Notes: generated by a model from the sequence alone, not told the origin. 64,000 nucleotides of DNA from Flavobacteriaceae bacterium (GCA_028279515.1 JANQNQ010000003.1:124001-188000); one strand, 5' to 3'; positions 42,629 through 50,990 are shown, counted from the first letter of the stretch. Numbers and translations are program-made.

Positions 42629-42940
42629 GATGTTTATGAATCCTGATATGCCCAGCCTGCACCGAGCGCAGTCGAGGTGTAGGAGGAAAGCATAACGTGC
42701 GAAGTGATAACCACTACAAAAATCTACTTGATTTTATACGGCACTGAGGATTTCCGTAATGATATTCAAAATAAGCTACTTACCTTCAGCTAGTTACTAT
42801 ACCGCTCCGATTATTAAATCTTTACTATTTAAGAACCTAATTAATGTTTTTGGGCATGAAATTTACCTATTATTAGGTATTTTCTTCAATGTTGTATGTC
42901 TATACTTTTGATAGTACAAGGAAACAATAAAACTTTTAAA
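42629..42940. other. Intergenic region with REP-like sequence
   Basis: CACCGAGCGCAGTCGAGGTG (about 42660-42679) is an imperfect palindrome of a kind often scattered between genes in flavobacteria. GGAGGAAAGC and GCGAAGTG just after it faintly resemble the end of the module-spacer repeat. I see no gene in the stretch. The frame of the lectin gene is open from 42896, but its likely start is 42941. Confidence 0.35.
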
Positions 42941-43330
42941 ATGAGAATAGAAACAGGAATACACAAGGGTCATAAAAAAGATACTAACTGGTCATTAGAT
43001 GATCCAAAAGCACAGCCCCCTCGACAAGCTCATTATTGGGTTGAATTTAGTCGTCCTTTCGGAAAAGTTCCGAAAGTAACTCTAGGGTTGTACACTTTTG
43101 ATTTCATTAATCACGGAAATCAAAGAATAGAGGCTAGGGTAACTAGAGCCACAAATAAAGGCTTCGAAATAACCTATAAAACATGGGGTCTCACAAGGGT
43201 ATGGTTTGCAGGAGTCTATTGGACAGCATTCGAACATGCAGATAGTAATGAGGAAGTGCCAAATGACAAACCAGCGAAAGTAGTTAAAATTAATCATTGT
43301 AATAATAATGATTCTTGCTCACCTGATTAA
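42941..43330 (+). CDS. H-type lectin domain protein
   Basis: From the ATG at 42941 this is a 129-residue cytosolic protein. Its central region (about 30-100) has the H-type lectin pattern: VEFSRPFGKVPKVTLGLYTFDF, RIEARVTRATNKGFEITY, TWGLTRVWFAGVYWTAFEH. H-type lectins bind N-acetylgalactosamine-type sugars and usually form trimers or hexamers. In bacteria they are often fused to other domains; here the domain is alone, with a short hydrophilic Asn/Asp-rich tail. The frame extends 15 codons upstream, but this ATG starts the soluble part and looks better. It is isolated between intergenic regions in the accessory stretch. Confidence 0.7.
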   Translation: MRIETGIHKGHKKDTNWSLDDPKAQPPRQAHYWVEFSRPFGKVPKVTLGLYTFDFINHGNQRIEARVTRATNKGFEITYKTWGLTRVWFAGVYWTAFEHADSNEEVPNDKPAKVVKINHCNNNDSCSPD

Positions 43331-43601
43331 TGTATTTGCAATACGCAAATTTTAGACAACAGACAAGTGTTAGAAAGCTTCACAAAAATTTTCTAGAAAA
43401 TAGAATCAACACTTATTGTAGTTTTTGACGTGCCAGTTTGTCAAAATAGAAGAGTAGCAGGAGAAAACCTGTGGTGTGTGCGAATAGTTTTGATAACCAG
43501 AACAACCTTAAATGCAAAAATCTGTTTTTTAATTACGGTTTTCTGCTTTTTGTAATTGCACAAAATATTTGTAATGAACAGGTTAATTCATCTGAAAACA
43601 T

Positions 43602-44570
43602 ATGGCCGAGAAAAGTAAAGCAGAGATACTGATAGAAACGATTAAAGTGGCTGGATTTATTATTGGTGGTTGTTGGGTCTTTTTTCAATATCTAGAACAT
43701 GATAGACAAATGAGAGATTTAGAGTCTAAGATTAAACAACAAGATATTATAAAAAACGATCAGGAAATCAAATTAGCGTCAAAAAATGATAGTATTAAAA
43801 CTATTGAACTCAAATATTTAAACGCAATAAAACAGTCAGAAATAAAAGCGCTAGAATTAGGAAACCTGAATAACAACATAAAATATAAATACTTAGAAAT
43901 CGAATCTCAATTAAATGTAAAATCAAAGGAAATAGATAATCAACTAAACGAAATAAAATTAAAATCCACTTTAAATGAGAAGTACAAAACATTATTTAAA
44001 GTGGACATAAGTCGTAGGGGAAGATTAATAAACGACTCCATAGTATATGTAATTAAACCAATGTTGGAAATAATAAACCTGTCTGTGAATGAGTTGGAAA
44101 TCTCAGCGGTAGTTTTTGAAATTTTTACAAATAACTTAAGTAATGTGCATCTTGAGGAAGGAGATACGAAAGCATTAGTAATGTTAGATGTTCCTCCAAA
44201 CATTTTTTTCAAATCGAAGTCGTCCGTTTCACTTGTTTGGGGCGAAAAAAAATTAGCAATTGGTTATTCTAAATGGGATAAAAGAGGGTATGACATAAAT
44301 GTTTTTGAAGATTCCAAGGACTTTTTACTACATGATGATAAATCAATTATAAAAGAGTATATTTTTGATCATCTCTATTCTACAAATGGTTTGGGTACCG
44401 GAATATATAATCCAGAAGAAAAAATAAAAATTAACCCTATTTACTATGTGAGAGCTAATCAAGCTCAAATTCTATGTATAACCGTTAATATTCTATTTAA
44501 TAAAGGTCTCAAAAACAGGAGATTTTATACTGATTCTTTTGTTCAGGTTCTAGAAGACGTTGAGAAATAA
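43602..44570 (+). CDS. Single-pass membrane protein with coiled coil, first gene of a protease-like module
   Basis: This 322-residue protein has one N-terminal transmembrane helix (about 12-28, IKVAGFIIGGCWVFFQYL). A long charged coiled coil follows (about 30-130), then a C-terminal beta-rich domain (about 140-322) that I do not recognise. Composition is strongly AT-rich. It is followed after 11 bases by a transglutaminase-like TPR protein and then by an HExxH protein, all on the same strand. It probably anchors or scaffolds the module at the inner membrane. Its plan resembles that of the protein at 37237-38457. Confidence 0.7.
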   Translation: MAEKSKAEILIETIKVAGFIIGGCWVFFQYLEHDRQMRDLESKIKQQDIIKNDQEIKLASKNDSIKTIELKYLNAIKQSEIKALELGNLNNNIKYKYLEIESQLNVKSKEIDNQLNEIKLKSTLNEKYKTLFKVDISRRGRLINDSIVYVIKPMLEIINLSVNELEISAVVFEIFTNNLSNVHLEEGDTKALVMLDVPPNIFFKSKSSVSLVWGEKKLAIGYSKWDKRGYDINVFEDSKDFLLHDDKSIIKEYIFDHLYSTNGLGTGIYNPEEKIKINPIYYVRANQAQILCITVNILFNKGLKNRRFYTDSFVQVLEDVEK

Positions 44571-44581
44571 ATAATAAATTT

Positions 44582-46075
44582 ATGAATACAAGAATTATTG
44601 CTTTATTGGCACTTCTACTAATGCAGATAACGTGCATTAAATCTCAAAATCCCTATAATAATTCTTATAAGTGGAAGTATTATACAACTGCTCATAAGCT
44701 ATTGCAAATGGAGGAAAATGCCTTTAGACAAGATTCGGTTCATTATGGTAGTATGTATAGGTTGCTGGATTCATTAATTGAATATACATCCAAAAGAATA
44801 AAACCAATTCTCCAGAATAATGCAACGATAGATTCCACAAAAGCAATTAAAATACTGAACACTATAGATCAATCATTGACAGAGTTAAATTTCATAACAT
44901 ATATCAAAACTGAAATGTTACATGAAGGATTGATAAAAACCAAAATTAATAAATCGGTCTTGACATGGCACTCTGAAATTGATGTACGAGAAAACTATGA
45001 TGATGAATATTTTTTTACGTCCGTAAAAGACGGTAAGAACCGTAAATATATTTACATGACTACAAAAAGGTTGGAGCATTTTAATAATGCCAACTCAGAA
45101 CATTTTTATACTGTTGATTGTGATTTAAGCGCGTATTTATTTCTAGCAATAGGAGAAGCTAATAATTTACCTTTCTTTTTAGTTGAAGTCCCTAACCACT
45201 TTTTTATAAGATATCAGATTGCTGATTCTGTTTACTTAAACTGGGACACAAATTCTGCCAATGTATTTACAGATTCTGATTACAAAAAAGGACTGTCTCC
45301 AACGACAAGTAAGAGCTTTTCGGATGAAAGAGCTAAAGAAAAAAATTACTTAACAAATTATAGTGATAAAGAAATCAAAGGTTATCACTTCGAGAGAGTA
45401 GCTGGGTATTCGATTAGGAACCATCAGTATCAGAAAGCTAAAGAACAAATTGAACTTGCCATAAAATACCGTCCATATTCTATAACAGCAAAGGAGACTT
45501 TAGGAGAAATCTATATTCTTCTAAGTATTGAATGTCTTGAAAAAGGAAATAATTTTCAAAGTGAAATATATCTAAAAAAAGCTCTTCAGTTTTGCCCAAA
45601 AGAACAACAATGGTATGACATCATATCAAATATTCATAATTCTATTGGATATGATAAAATTAAAGATCTGGATTTTAAAAGTGCTACTAAATATTTTGAA
45701 AAGGCTATCCATTATAAACCAAATAATGGATACGCATATGACAATATGAGTTATTGTTTAATCAGGCTTGGGGATATGAAAGCAGGTAAAATATACTTTG
45801 AAAAGGCTATAGAAACTGGAAATAACAATAAAGCGTATAGTTTTAGAAATATAGCTTTGTATTATCGCGAGATAGGGGATTTCTCTAAAGCAAAACAATA
45901 TTATGAATTAGCATATGATAATATTTCAATTCACGTTGACTTTTTGGATTATCATTATGGTGAATTTTTGTTTGCGATAGGTGAAGAGAAAAAAGCAATC
46001 AATTATTTGAAGATAGCTGCAAATAACAATGAGAAAGAAGCGGCTCTTAAATTGAAAGAAATTAATAATAAATAG
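44582..46075 (+). CDS. Transglutaminase-like (SirB1-type) domain protein with C-terminal TPRs
   Basis: This 497-residue protein has a hydrophobic signal segment (1 to about 22). A domain around 130-260 has the order Cys-His-Asp of a transglutaminase-like core: DCDLSAYLFLAIGEANNLP (Cys near 180), VEVPNHFFIRY (His near 207) and LNWDTNSAN (Asp near 221). About five TPR units follow (about 275-490; for example KSATKYFEKAIHYKPNNGYA). Such cores act as cysteine proteases, transglutaminases or structural relics. It is the middle gene of the three-gene module, between a membrane coiled-coil protein and an HExxH protein. Confidence 0.72.
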   Translation: MNTRIIALLALLLMQITCIKSQNPYNNSYKWKYYTTAHKLLQMEENAFRQDSVHYGSMYRLLDSLIEYTSKRIKPILQNNATIDSTKAIKILNTIDQSLTELNFITYIKTEMLHEGLIKTKINKSVLTWHSEIDVRENYDDEYFFTSVKDGKNRKYIYMTTKRLEHFNNANSEHFYTVDCDLSAYLFLAIGEANNLPFFLVEVPNHFFIRYQIADSVYLNWDTNSANVFTDSDYKKGLSPTTSKSFSDERAKEKNYLTNYSDKEIKGYHFERVAGYSIRNHQYQKAKEQIELAIKYRPYSITAKETLGEIYILLSIECLEKGNNFQSEIYLKKALQFCPKEQQWYDIISNIHNSIGYDKIKDLDFKSATKYFEKAIHYKPNNGYAYDNMSYCLIRLGDMKAGKIYFEKAIETGNNNKAYSFRNIALYYREIGDFSKAKQYYELAYDNISIHVDFLDYHYGEFLFAIGEEKKAINYLKIAANNNEKEAALKLKEINNK

Positions 46076-46094
46076 TTTACTATGTCTTAGAAAG

Positions 46095-46826
46095 ATGTCT
46101 ACATCAAATGACATAAAAAGAATACTCTGGCATGAAATGGGCCACTTGTGTGTTGATCTTATTAAAATAGAATCTCATAATCAGCTTTCCATTAATCAAG
46201 TGACCATCGGTCATAAAAACTACTCAGGTGATCAATTTAATTGGAATGGACATGTTGAAATGGAACCAAGTTTGCCATTCAAGGAAATTCCAAGTGATAT
46301 ATCTGTACTCGCTTATTCATTAATTAGTTTGCAGGCTGGATGTATTTTCGAGACAATTTTTTTCCAAAAAATCTCAATGGATTCCTCCAAAGAATTTGAA
46401 AATTGCTTTTCTAATAAAAAAGACGCTATAGGAAATGGAGATTGGCGCAACTATTATGAAATCCTGAGTGAAATACGAAATATTAGCCCTGAACTTAGAG
46501 GAAAGATGGATTTTCATAACTTCATGGAGAATGAGTTTCCTAAAGGAGTAAAAGATATGTTATTTGAAATGGATGGCTTTATTAAAAATTTGGATGATTT
46601 AGTAACTAGGGAGGCTTTAAAAATTGAAGAGAATTACAAGGGTAAAACTGATAAAGGAGATTATAATTACAATTATATAGGTGACGAATTAATTAGTTTG
46701 TCTAAAGATGTAACCACGCTAATGGAAAAGTTTCTGTTTAGAGAAAGTCTAATTGAAATGCATAATTGGTTCATAAAATCGTATACTCGATACTTGGGAA
46801 AATATAAAACTCCGAAAAGGAATTAA
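46095..46826 (+). CDS. Putative HExxH zinc metalloprotease of the three-gene module
   Basis: This 243-residue protein has HEMGH at residues 13-17 inside the helix ILWHEMGHLCVDLI, the usual zinc-binding and catalytic arrangement of gluzincin/FtsH-like peptidases. The motif sits unusually near the N-terminus, so the catalytic domain is almost at the start. The rest is mainly helical and acidic; a downstream third zinc ligand cannot be assigned. No signal peptide is seen. It follows the transglutaminase-like gene after 19 bases. The combination of a membrane scaffold, a cysteine-protease-like fold and a metalloprotease suggests a proteolytic conflict or stress system. Confidence 0.65.
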   Translation: MSTSNDIKRILWHEMGHLCVDLIKIESHNQLSINQVTIGHKNYSGDQFNWNGHVEMEPSLPFKEIPSDISVLAYSLISLQAGCIFETIFFQKISMDSSKEFENCFSNKKDAIGNGDWRNYYEILSEIRNISPELRGKMDFHNFMENEFPKGVKDMLFEMDGFIKNLDDLVTREALKIEENYKGKTDKGDYNYNYIGDELISLSKDVTTLMEKFLFRESLIEMHNWFIKSYTRYLGKYKTPKRN

Positions 46827-46903
46827 AATCATTGTTGTTTCATGCTTTTCAGGCATTATACTAAGGTAATCGGTTATCAATTAAATTGTATCATAATGTA
46901 CTT

Positions 46904-47051
46904 GCGTTATGTAACTTTGCTTTGGTAAAAGCGAAGTTTTTTAACCCAATTTTCTTAGTTTTTTTCTTCCAAAAGTTTCTTTAAAAATGTAAATGGAATA
47001 CTCTTTTTGCAGAAAGGGCAGAGGAGTGGTGGCAAAATGTGTATGGAATGG
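46904..47051 (+). repeat. Module-spacer repeat, copy B
   Basis: The 5' part (GCGTTATG, then TTTGCTTTGG) matches copy A at 38523. The 3' part (46972-47051), starting AAAGTTTCTTT and including AATGGAATACTCTTTTTGC, GGGCAGAGGAGTGG and GGCAAAATGTGT, is nearly identical to copy C at 48112-48193. It contains a 27-codon open frame (ATG at 46993), probably incidental. It fills most of the 392-base gap before the Mrr-like gene; the remainder holds no visible gene. Confidence 0.75.
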
Positions 47052-47218
47052 AATTTTATTAGGCACTAATGATTAGTAAAAACACTGATTTTAATAAGCT
47101 ACAAGTTATTGATACTGCACGGATAAAAAGCTTGCAAAACTTTACATATGTGTCTAATTATGATTCTATAATTATACTGGAATAATTTTTGATATCAATA
47201 TGTCAAAAATTAGGTTAT

Positions 47219-48103
47219 ATGAGCATTTGGGATTATTCAGGTTGGGGCGATGAAAATTTCTTAAAAAATTCGATAGGCAAGAAACTTTGTATTTATTGCG
47301 GTAGTCGACTATATAAATTTCCTAAAAAACAAATCGAAAAATTAAATCAGCATATGTATGACACTCATAAATGGAGAACTAGTATGGATGCAAAAGAATA
47401 TGAAGGAGGGTTAATTTTTAAGGATGAGTTTGAAGATGATTGGATGTACACTTTTCGGATTGAAGGTTTAACAATTCGGATTTGCCCAAGCTGCGGTTGG
47501 TGGTGGTCTGAAAGAACTGAAATCACAAATTGGCCATATGAGGTAGAAAAGGTTGGTGTTGCTTCTATTTTGAAAAATTTTGATTCCTTATCGACCTTTG
47601 AACCCATAGAAGAGGTTACTAACTATTTAATGGCAAAATATGAGTATAGGCATCATATTGAACCAGAAAAATTTGAAAACGTTGTTGCTTCTATTTACAA
47701 TGGACTGGGTTTTAAAACACGCGTTACATCATATCACAAGGACAATGGAATAGATATTTATATGGATGGCGATGATGATAAATTAATTGGTGTTCAAGTT
47801 AAGCGATATAAAAACAAAATAAAAACAGAATATATTAGATCTTTTGGCGGAGCACTAATGATAAATGATTGCACTGAAGGCGTATTTATTACAACATCTA
47901 ATTACCAAAAAGGATGTGAACTCACTGCCAAAAAATTTGAAGAACGAGGTAAGCCCATTAAACTGGTTAATGCTGAAAACTTATTTGATGCCTTAAAAAT
48001 TTCAAAAATTAATTCATTTGATAATTCAATAGATAAATTTATCAATATGAAAGAAATTAAATATTCTCATTTAAAAACAATACGTAGAGATTCAATACCT
48101 TAA
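47219..48103 (+). CDS. Mrr-like restriction endonuclease with N-terminal zinc ribbons
   Basis: From the ATG at 47219 this is a 294-residue protein (the open frame extends to a TTG at 47189). The N-terminal half has two cysteine pairs, CIYC (24-27) and CPSC (89-92), with an intervening HMYDTH, consistent with zinc ribbons. The C-terminal half is an Mrr_cat PD-(D/E)xK nuclease: FENVVASIYNGLGF (Glu153), NGIDIYM (Asp179), GVQVKRYK (Gln193, Lys195), then FGGALMINDCTEGVFITTS and a final ENLFDALK. Mrr-like enzymes cut modified or foreign DNA. No methyltransferase is adjacent, which fits a modification-dependent or standalone defence nuclease. It is flanked by near-identical direct repeats. Confidence 0.82.
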   Translation: MSIWDYSGWGDENFLKNSIGKKLCIYCGSRLYKFPKKQIEKLNQHMYDTHKWRTSMDAKEYEGGLIFKDEFEDDWMYTFRIEGLTIRICPSCGWWWSERTEITNWPYEVEKVGVASILKNFDSLSTFEPIEEVTNYLMAKYEYRHHIEPEKFENVVASIYNGLGFKTRVTSYHKDNGIDIYMDGDDDKLIGVQVKRYKNKIKTEYIRSFGGALMINDCTEGVFITTSNYQKGCELTAKKFEERGKPIKLVNAENLFDALKISKINSFDNSIDKFINMKEIKYSHLKTIRRDSIP

Positions 48104-48111
48104 AATCACTT

Positions 48112-48193
48112 AAAGTTTCTTTAAAAAATGTAATGGAATACTCTTTTTGCTGAAAAGGGCAGAGGAGTGGAGGCAAAAATGTGTGTGAAGTGG
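48112..48193 (+). repeat. Module-spacer repeat, copy C
   Basis: About 80 bases, direct repeat of 46972-47051, with only a handful of substitutions and single-base indels (AAAGTTTCTTTAAAAA start; AATGGAATACTCTTTTTGC core; GGCAGAGGAGTGGAGGC; TGTGTGTG end). Copies B and C bracket the Mrr-like gene exactly, 1.14 kb apart. Confidence 0.8.
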
Positions 48194-48205
48194 ATAAAAT
48201 AGAGC

Positions 48206-49030
48206 TTAAAAGCCCAAAATTGGACGAATTTCTTCAAGCACAGCTCTAGCTGCCATAGAATATTCACCAGCACCGTCGTAAACTTCCTTTAGATCATTGA
48301 TTATCTCCTGTCTTTTTTTCATGTCATCGCTTAACATAATAGCTGCTAAATCTGCTCTAACCTGTTTTATCTTATCTTTACGACGCTCTAACAACAGATC
48401 CCTATCGTTTAATGCAAAAACCTTAATTGTCATGAGGCCAACGCCTTCTTGGTCTATACCTTTAATCATGCCTTTAGCTTTACCATCAATTTCTATGGCA
48501 AGATATTTTTCTGGATTATCTGTTAAAGGATTGATTAATAATGGCTGTTCTGCTTCAATACCAGAATCATCAATGGCATGCTTTCCTGTTACAGGAAATC
48601 TATTGTGTTTGCCTATTTTATTCCCTTCTAGATCAGATGCTTGGTTGCAGATAGTGCATGATGGTAATAAATTGTATTTATCATAGGCCAACCAATAATA
48701 GCCCCAATGTTTTTCTGGGCCGTTACCATAGTTAGCCTTGATAAGTTTATCATTTTCATCGGTTACGCCTTGTTTTGGACGGTAATGTTCTATATCCCCC
48801 CTTTGAAAATCTCTTATATAGGTCTCACAATAAGCGCATTTACCCCCAAACAATCCTTTTGGGCTGAAATAATATTTTGTCTTAATACTTTTGCGCTTAT
48901 ATAAAGTTTTAGCTTTTGGTATGGACCCATTTTTAGCGCTTTTTTCAGACTTTAATCTTTCATTTTCACAATCAACTCTCCATTTTTTCCAATCTTCTTC
49001 ATTAGGCCATTTCACATTAATTTTAATCAT
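48206..49030 (-). CDS. ptuB: HNH endonuclease of a Septu-like defence pair (PtuB-like)
   Basis: This 274-residue protein has the TIGR02646-type HNH layout: KCAYCET (Cys65, Cys68), DIEHYRPK (His82), WGYYWLAYDKYNLLPSCTICN (Cys125, Cys128) and KHNRFPV (His142). The helical C-terminus resembles PtuB. In Septu systems this nuclease acts with an SMC-like ATPase, PtuA, to stop phage. The ATPase gene ends exactly at its start (single-base overlap at 49030), so the pair is coupled. There is no reverse transcriptase nearby, so it is not the retron-associated form. Confidence 0.82.
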   Translation of the reverse strand: MIKINVKWPNEEDWKKWRVDCENERLKSEKSAKNGSIPKAKTLYKRKSIKTKYYFSPKGLFGGKCAYCETYIRDFQRGDIEHYRPKQGVTDENDKLIKANYGNGPEKHWGYYWLAYDKYNLLPSCTICNQASDLEGNKIGKHNRFPVTGKHAIDDSGIEAEQPLLINPLTDNPEKYLAIEIDGKAKGMIKGIDQEGVGLMTIKVFALNDRDLLLERRKDKIKQVRADLAAIMLSDDMKKRQEIINDLKEVYDGAGEYSMAARAVLEEIRPILGF

Positions 49031-50547
49031 TACTTTGAATCATTTTTTTTGAACAACTCTCTAAGCTGTCTTTTAACTTCTAAATCTATTTCTTTGGGAG
49101 GATTGCTTATAATGCTCTTAAGTGTTTCTGAAACCGCATTTTCAACATCTTCTTCTACTTGGGTTTCGCCAAAACTAGTAATAGAGCTAATTTTTTCTTC
49201 AAGTGCTTCAAACTCAATTTGCTCTTCATAAGAACGTTTTTCTTTTGAGCTTAACTCTGAATATCTTTGAACATCTGTAGAGCTTTTTGGACTGCGACTA
49301 GTAGTTAATTCAAATACAGAGGTTAATATTTGATCCGCACGTTTCCCTTTTAATAAGGAAGCATCTAGTGATTCTGATACAATCTCGTTATTATCTCTTG
49401 TGAGTCTTATTATTTTATTTGAATTTAAGTCCGATGCTCCAGAAAGTACCAGTGGTGTATGTGTAGTAACAATTAATTGCATATTAGGGAATTGCCTGTT
49501 TATTCTCTGAATAATATACCTTTGCCATTTGGGGTGCAAATGCTGCTCAATCTCATCTATAAGTATAATACCATGAGGACTTTTATGATCAGGAATCCTA
49601 TCACAGAATATAGACCAAGCCATTAGATCAAGTATCCATTGGGTTGTGCTTCTATACCCATCACTTAAAGAAGAAAAGGGAACGTTTCCCCAAGGGCCTT
49701 TAAAGTTTAAACCTTTCTTGGTGTTAACAATGTTTCCGCTAGGGTAATCTAATAATAGAATATCTAGAAGTTTCCTTTCTATAATTTGTCTTAACTCCTC
49801 ATTAGTTCTTAGTAATACAAGTTCTGGGTTTTGTAAGTAGCTAGATTCATCAAAAAGACCCACAACGGCCTTGCCAGGAGAATATTTTTCATGGCTTTGT
49901 TGAGCAATCCTAGAACGCTGTGTACCATAACCACAAATAAATACTTTGCTTTTAGGTAATGTAGAGGACTGTCTTATTCTTTCATCGCCATCTTCAGTTT
50001 TAGTAATTTCTTTCTCAATCCTATAGATTTCATTTGTTTTGCTGTCAACTAATTTGGCTCTAATTACACCAAATTTTTCACCGTTACTTATTAAACTCCC
50101 TTCTAAAGATTTAATTAAGGCAATAGACTCACTTTCGTTACATAATGAAAGTGCAACAGCCTTTAGTATGGTTGATTTCCCAGATGAGTTATCCCCAAGT
50201 ATTGATATGGTGTTACTTATAAATTTATTATGGGAAAAATCAATTTTTATTCTAGAAAAGCACCTAATGTTTAACAACTCCAGTTCTTGTATATATAAGG
50301 CAGATTTCGATGGGATTTCACGTTCGTTCTCGCTAAACCTGAAAGTACTCTCATCTTTATCAAACCTCTCTTCATAAACACGTGTAGACTTTCTATTATA
50401 AAAAAATCTACGCCAAATATTTATAATAAGAGGCTTGGTTTTACCCAATAAAAAGGGGACAAAAAAACCCACTACTATCCCCATAATTAGGGATAAATTA
50501 TTTTCATTCCCCAATAGGTTAGATAGAGTTTCTAACAAAGAATCCAT
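49030..50547 (-). CDS. ptuA: Membrane-anchored AAA/SMC-like ATPase of a Septu-like system (PtuA-like)
   Basis: This 505-residue ATPase is preceded by a transmembrane helix at about 18-36 (LSLIMGIVVGFFVPFLLGK) and a basic stretch. The ATPase has Walker A GDNSSGKST (118-126), signature region FSSLSDGYRSTTQWILDL, Walker B GIILIDEIEQHLHPKW and the H-loop TTHTPLVLSG, the ABC-like arrangement of OLD/PtuA proteins. The C-terminal tail (about 400-505) is helical and acidic. A membrane anchor is not part of the usual PtuA description, so this may be a membrane-tethered variant. Confidence 0.82.
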   Translation of the reverse strand: MDSLLETLSNLLGNENNLSLIMGIVVGFFVPFLLGKTKPLIINIWRRFFYNRKSTRVYEERFDKDESTFRFSENEREIPSKSALYIQELELLNIRCFSRIKIDFSHNKFISNTISILGDNSSGKSTILKAVALSLCNESESIALIKSLEGSLISNGEKFGVIRAKLVDSKTNEIYRIEKEITKTEDGDERIRQSSTLPKSKVFICGYGTQRSRIAQQSHEKYSPGKAVVGLFDESSYLQNPELVLLRTNEELRQIIERKLLDILLLDYPSGNIVNTKKGLNFKGPWGNVPFSSLSDGYRSTTQWILDLMAWSIFCDRIPDHKSPHGIILIDEIEQHLHPKWQRYIIQRINRQFPNMQLIVTTHTPLVLSGASDLNSNKIIRLTRDNNEIVSESLDASLLKGKRADQILTSVFELTTSRSPKSSTDVQRYSELSSKEKRSYEEQIEFEALEEKISSITSFGETQVEEDVENAVSETLKSIISNPPKEIDLEVKRQLRELFKKNDSK

Positions 50548-50753
50548 TCTCTTGTTTTCTTAAAAATTAGTCTCACACATGTTTATGTAAATCTAGGGAA
50601 TATTGATTTTAAAATAAAACATTTTTTAAAGATTAAAGTATAGGTATTAAATCAAATACTTTACTATATGTTGTATTTATTAAATATGATCTCATAAAAC
50701 TTCGTCCAAAGACAACAGGCGAGGGGAGTGCCATATCTGGAAAGATGAAATAA

Positions 50754-50963
50754 TCAATACTTCTTTGAACCCCGAGAACCCTTATACCGCGCCAAATCCT
50801 TCTTAAAATCCTCGATCTCATCTTTCAGTTTTTTATTCACATTCCGGATAAGTTCATTCTGGTGCTTCATGATGCTAAGAAGGTCGTGCAAAGCGTTCAG
50901 ATTCTCTAGTTGGGCGTAAACGATTTGTTCCAAATCGGCTTTGGTATACTTATATCTACCCAT
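50754..50963 (-). CDS. Small coiled-coil protein divergent from an XRE regulator
   Basis: This 69-residue, almost entirely helical protein (YTKADLEQIVYAQLENLNAL, then heptad-like NELIRNVNKKLKDEIEDF) has a basic tail. There is no DNA-binding motif. It faces the XRE gene across 140 bases containing a short palindrome; such divergent pairs often act together. I do not recognise a family. The 206 bases between it and ptuA (50548-50753) show nothing I can name. Confidence 0.55.
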   Translation of the reverse strand: MGRYKYTKADLEQIVYAQLENLNALHDLLSIMKHQNELIRNVNKKLKDEIEDFKKDLARYKGSRGSKKY

Positions 50964-50990
50964 GTATGTTTATCTTTTCTGACTTAATTT

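Noticed and set aside
47189..47218. TTG start 10 codons before the nuclease ATG
   Set aside because: The ATG at 47219 gives a normal N-terminus; the extra residues add nothing recognisable.
48206..50547. Retron-type system
   Set aside because: The ATPase/HNH pair is also found with retrons, but no reverse transcriptase or msr/msd-like region lies next to it.
50633..50821. 62-codon minus-strand frame
   Set aside because: It overlaps the end of the coiled-coil gene, is very basic and has no protein-like pattern.
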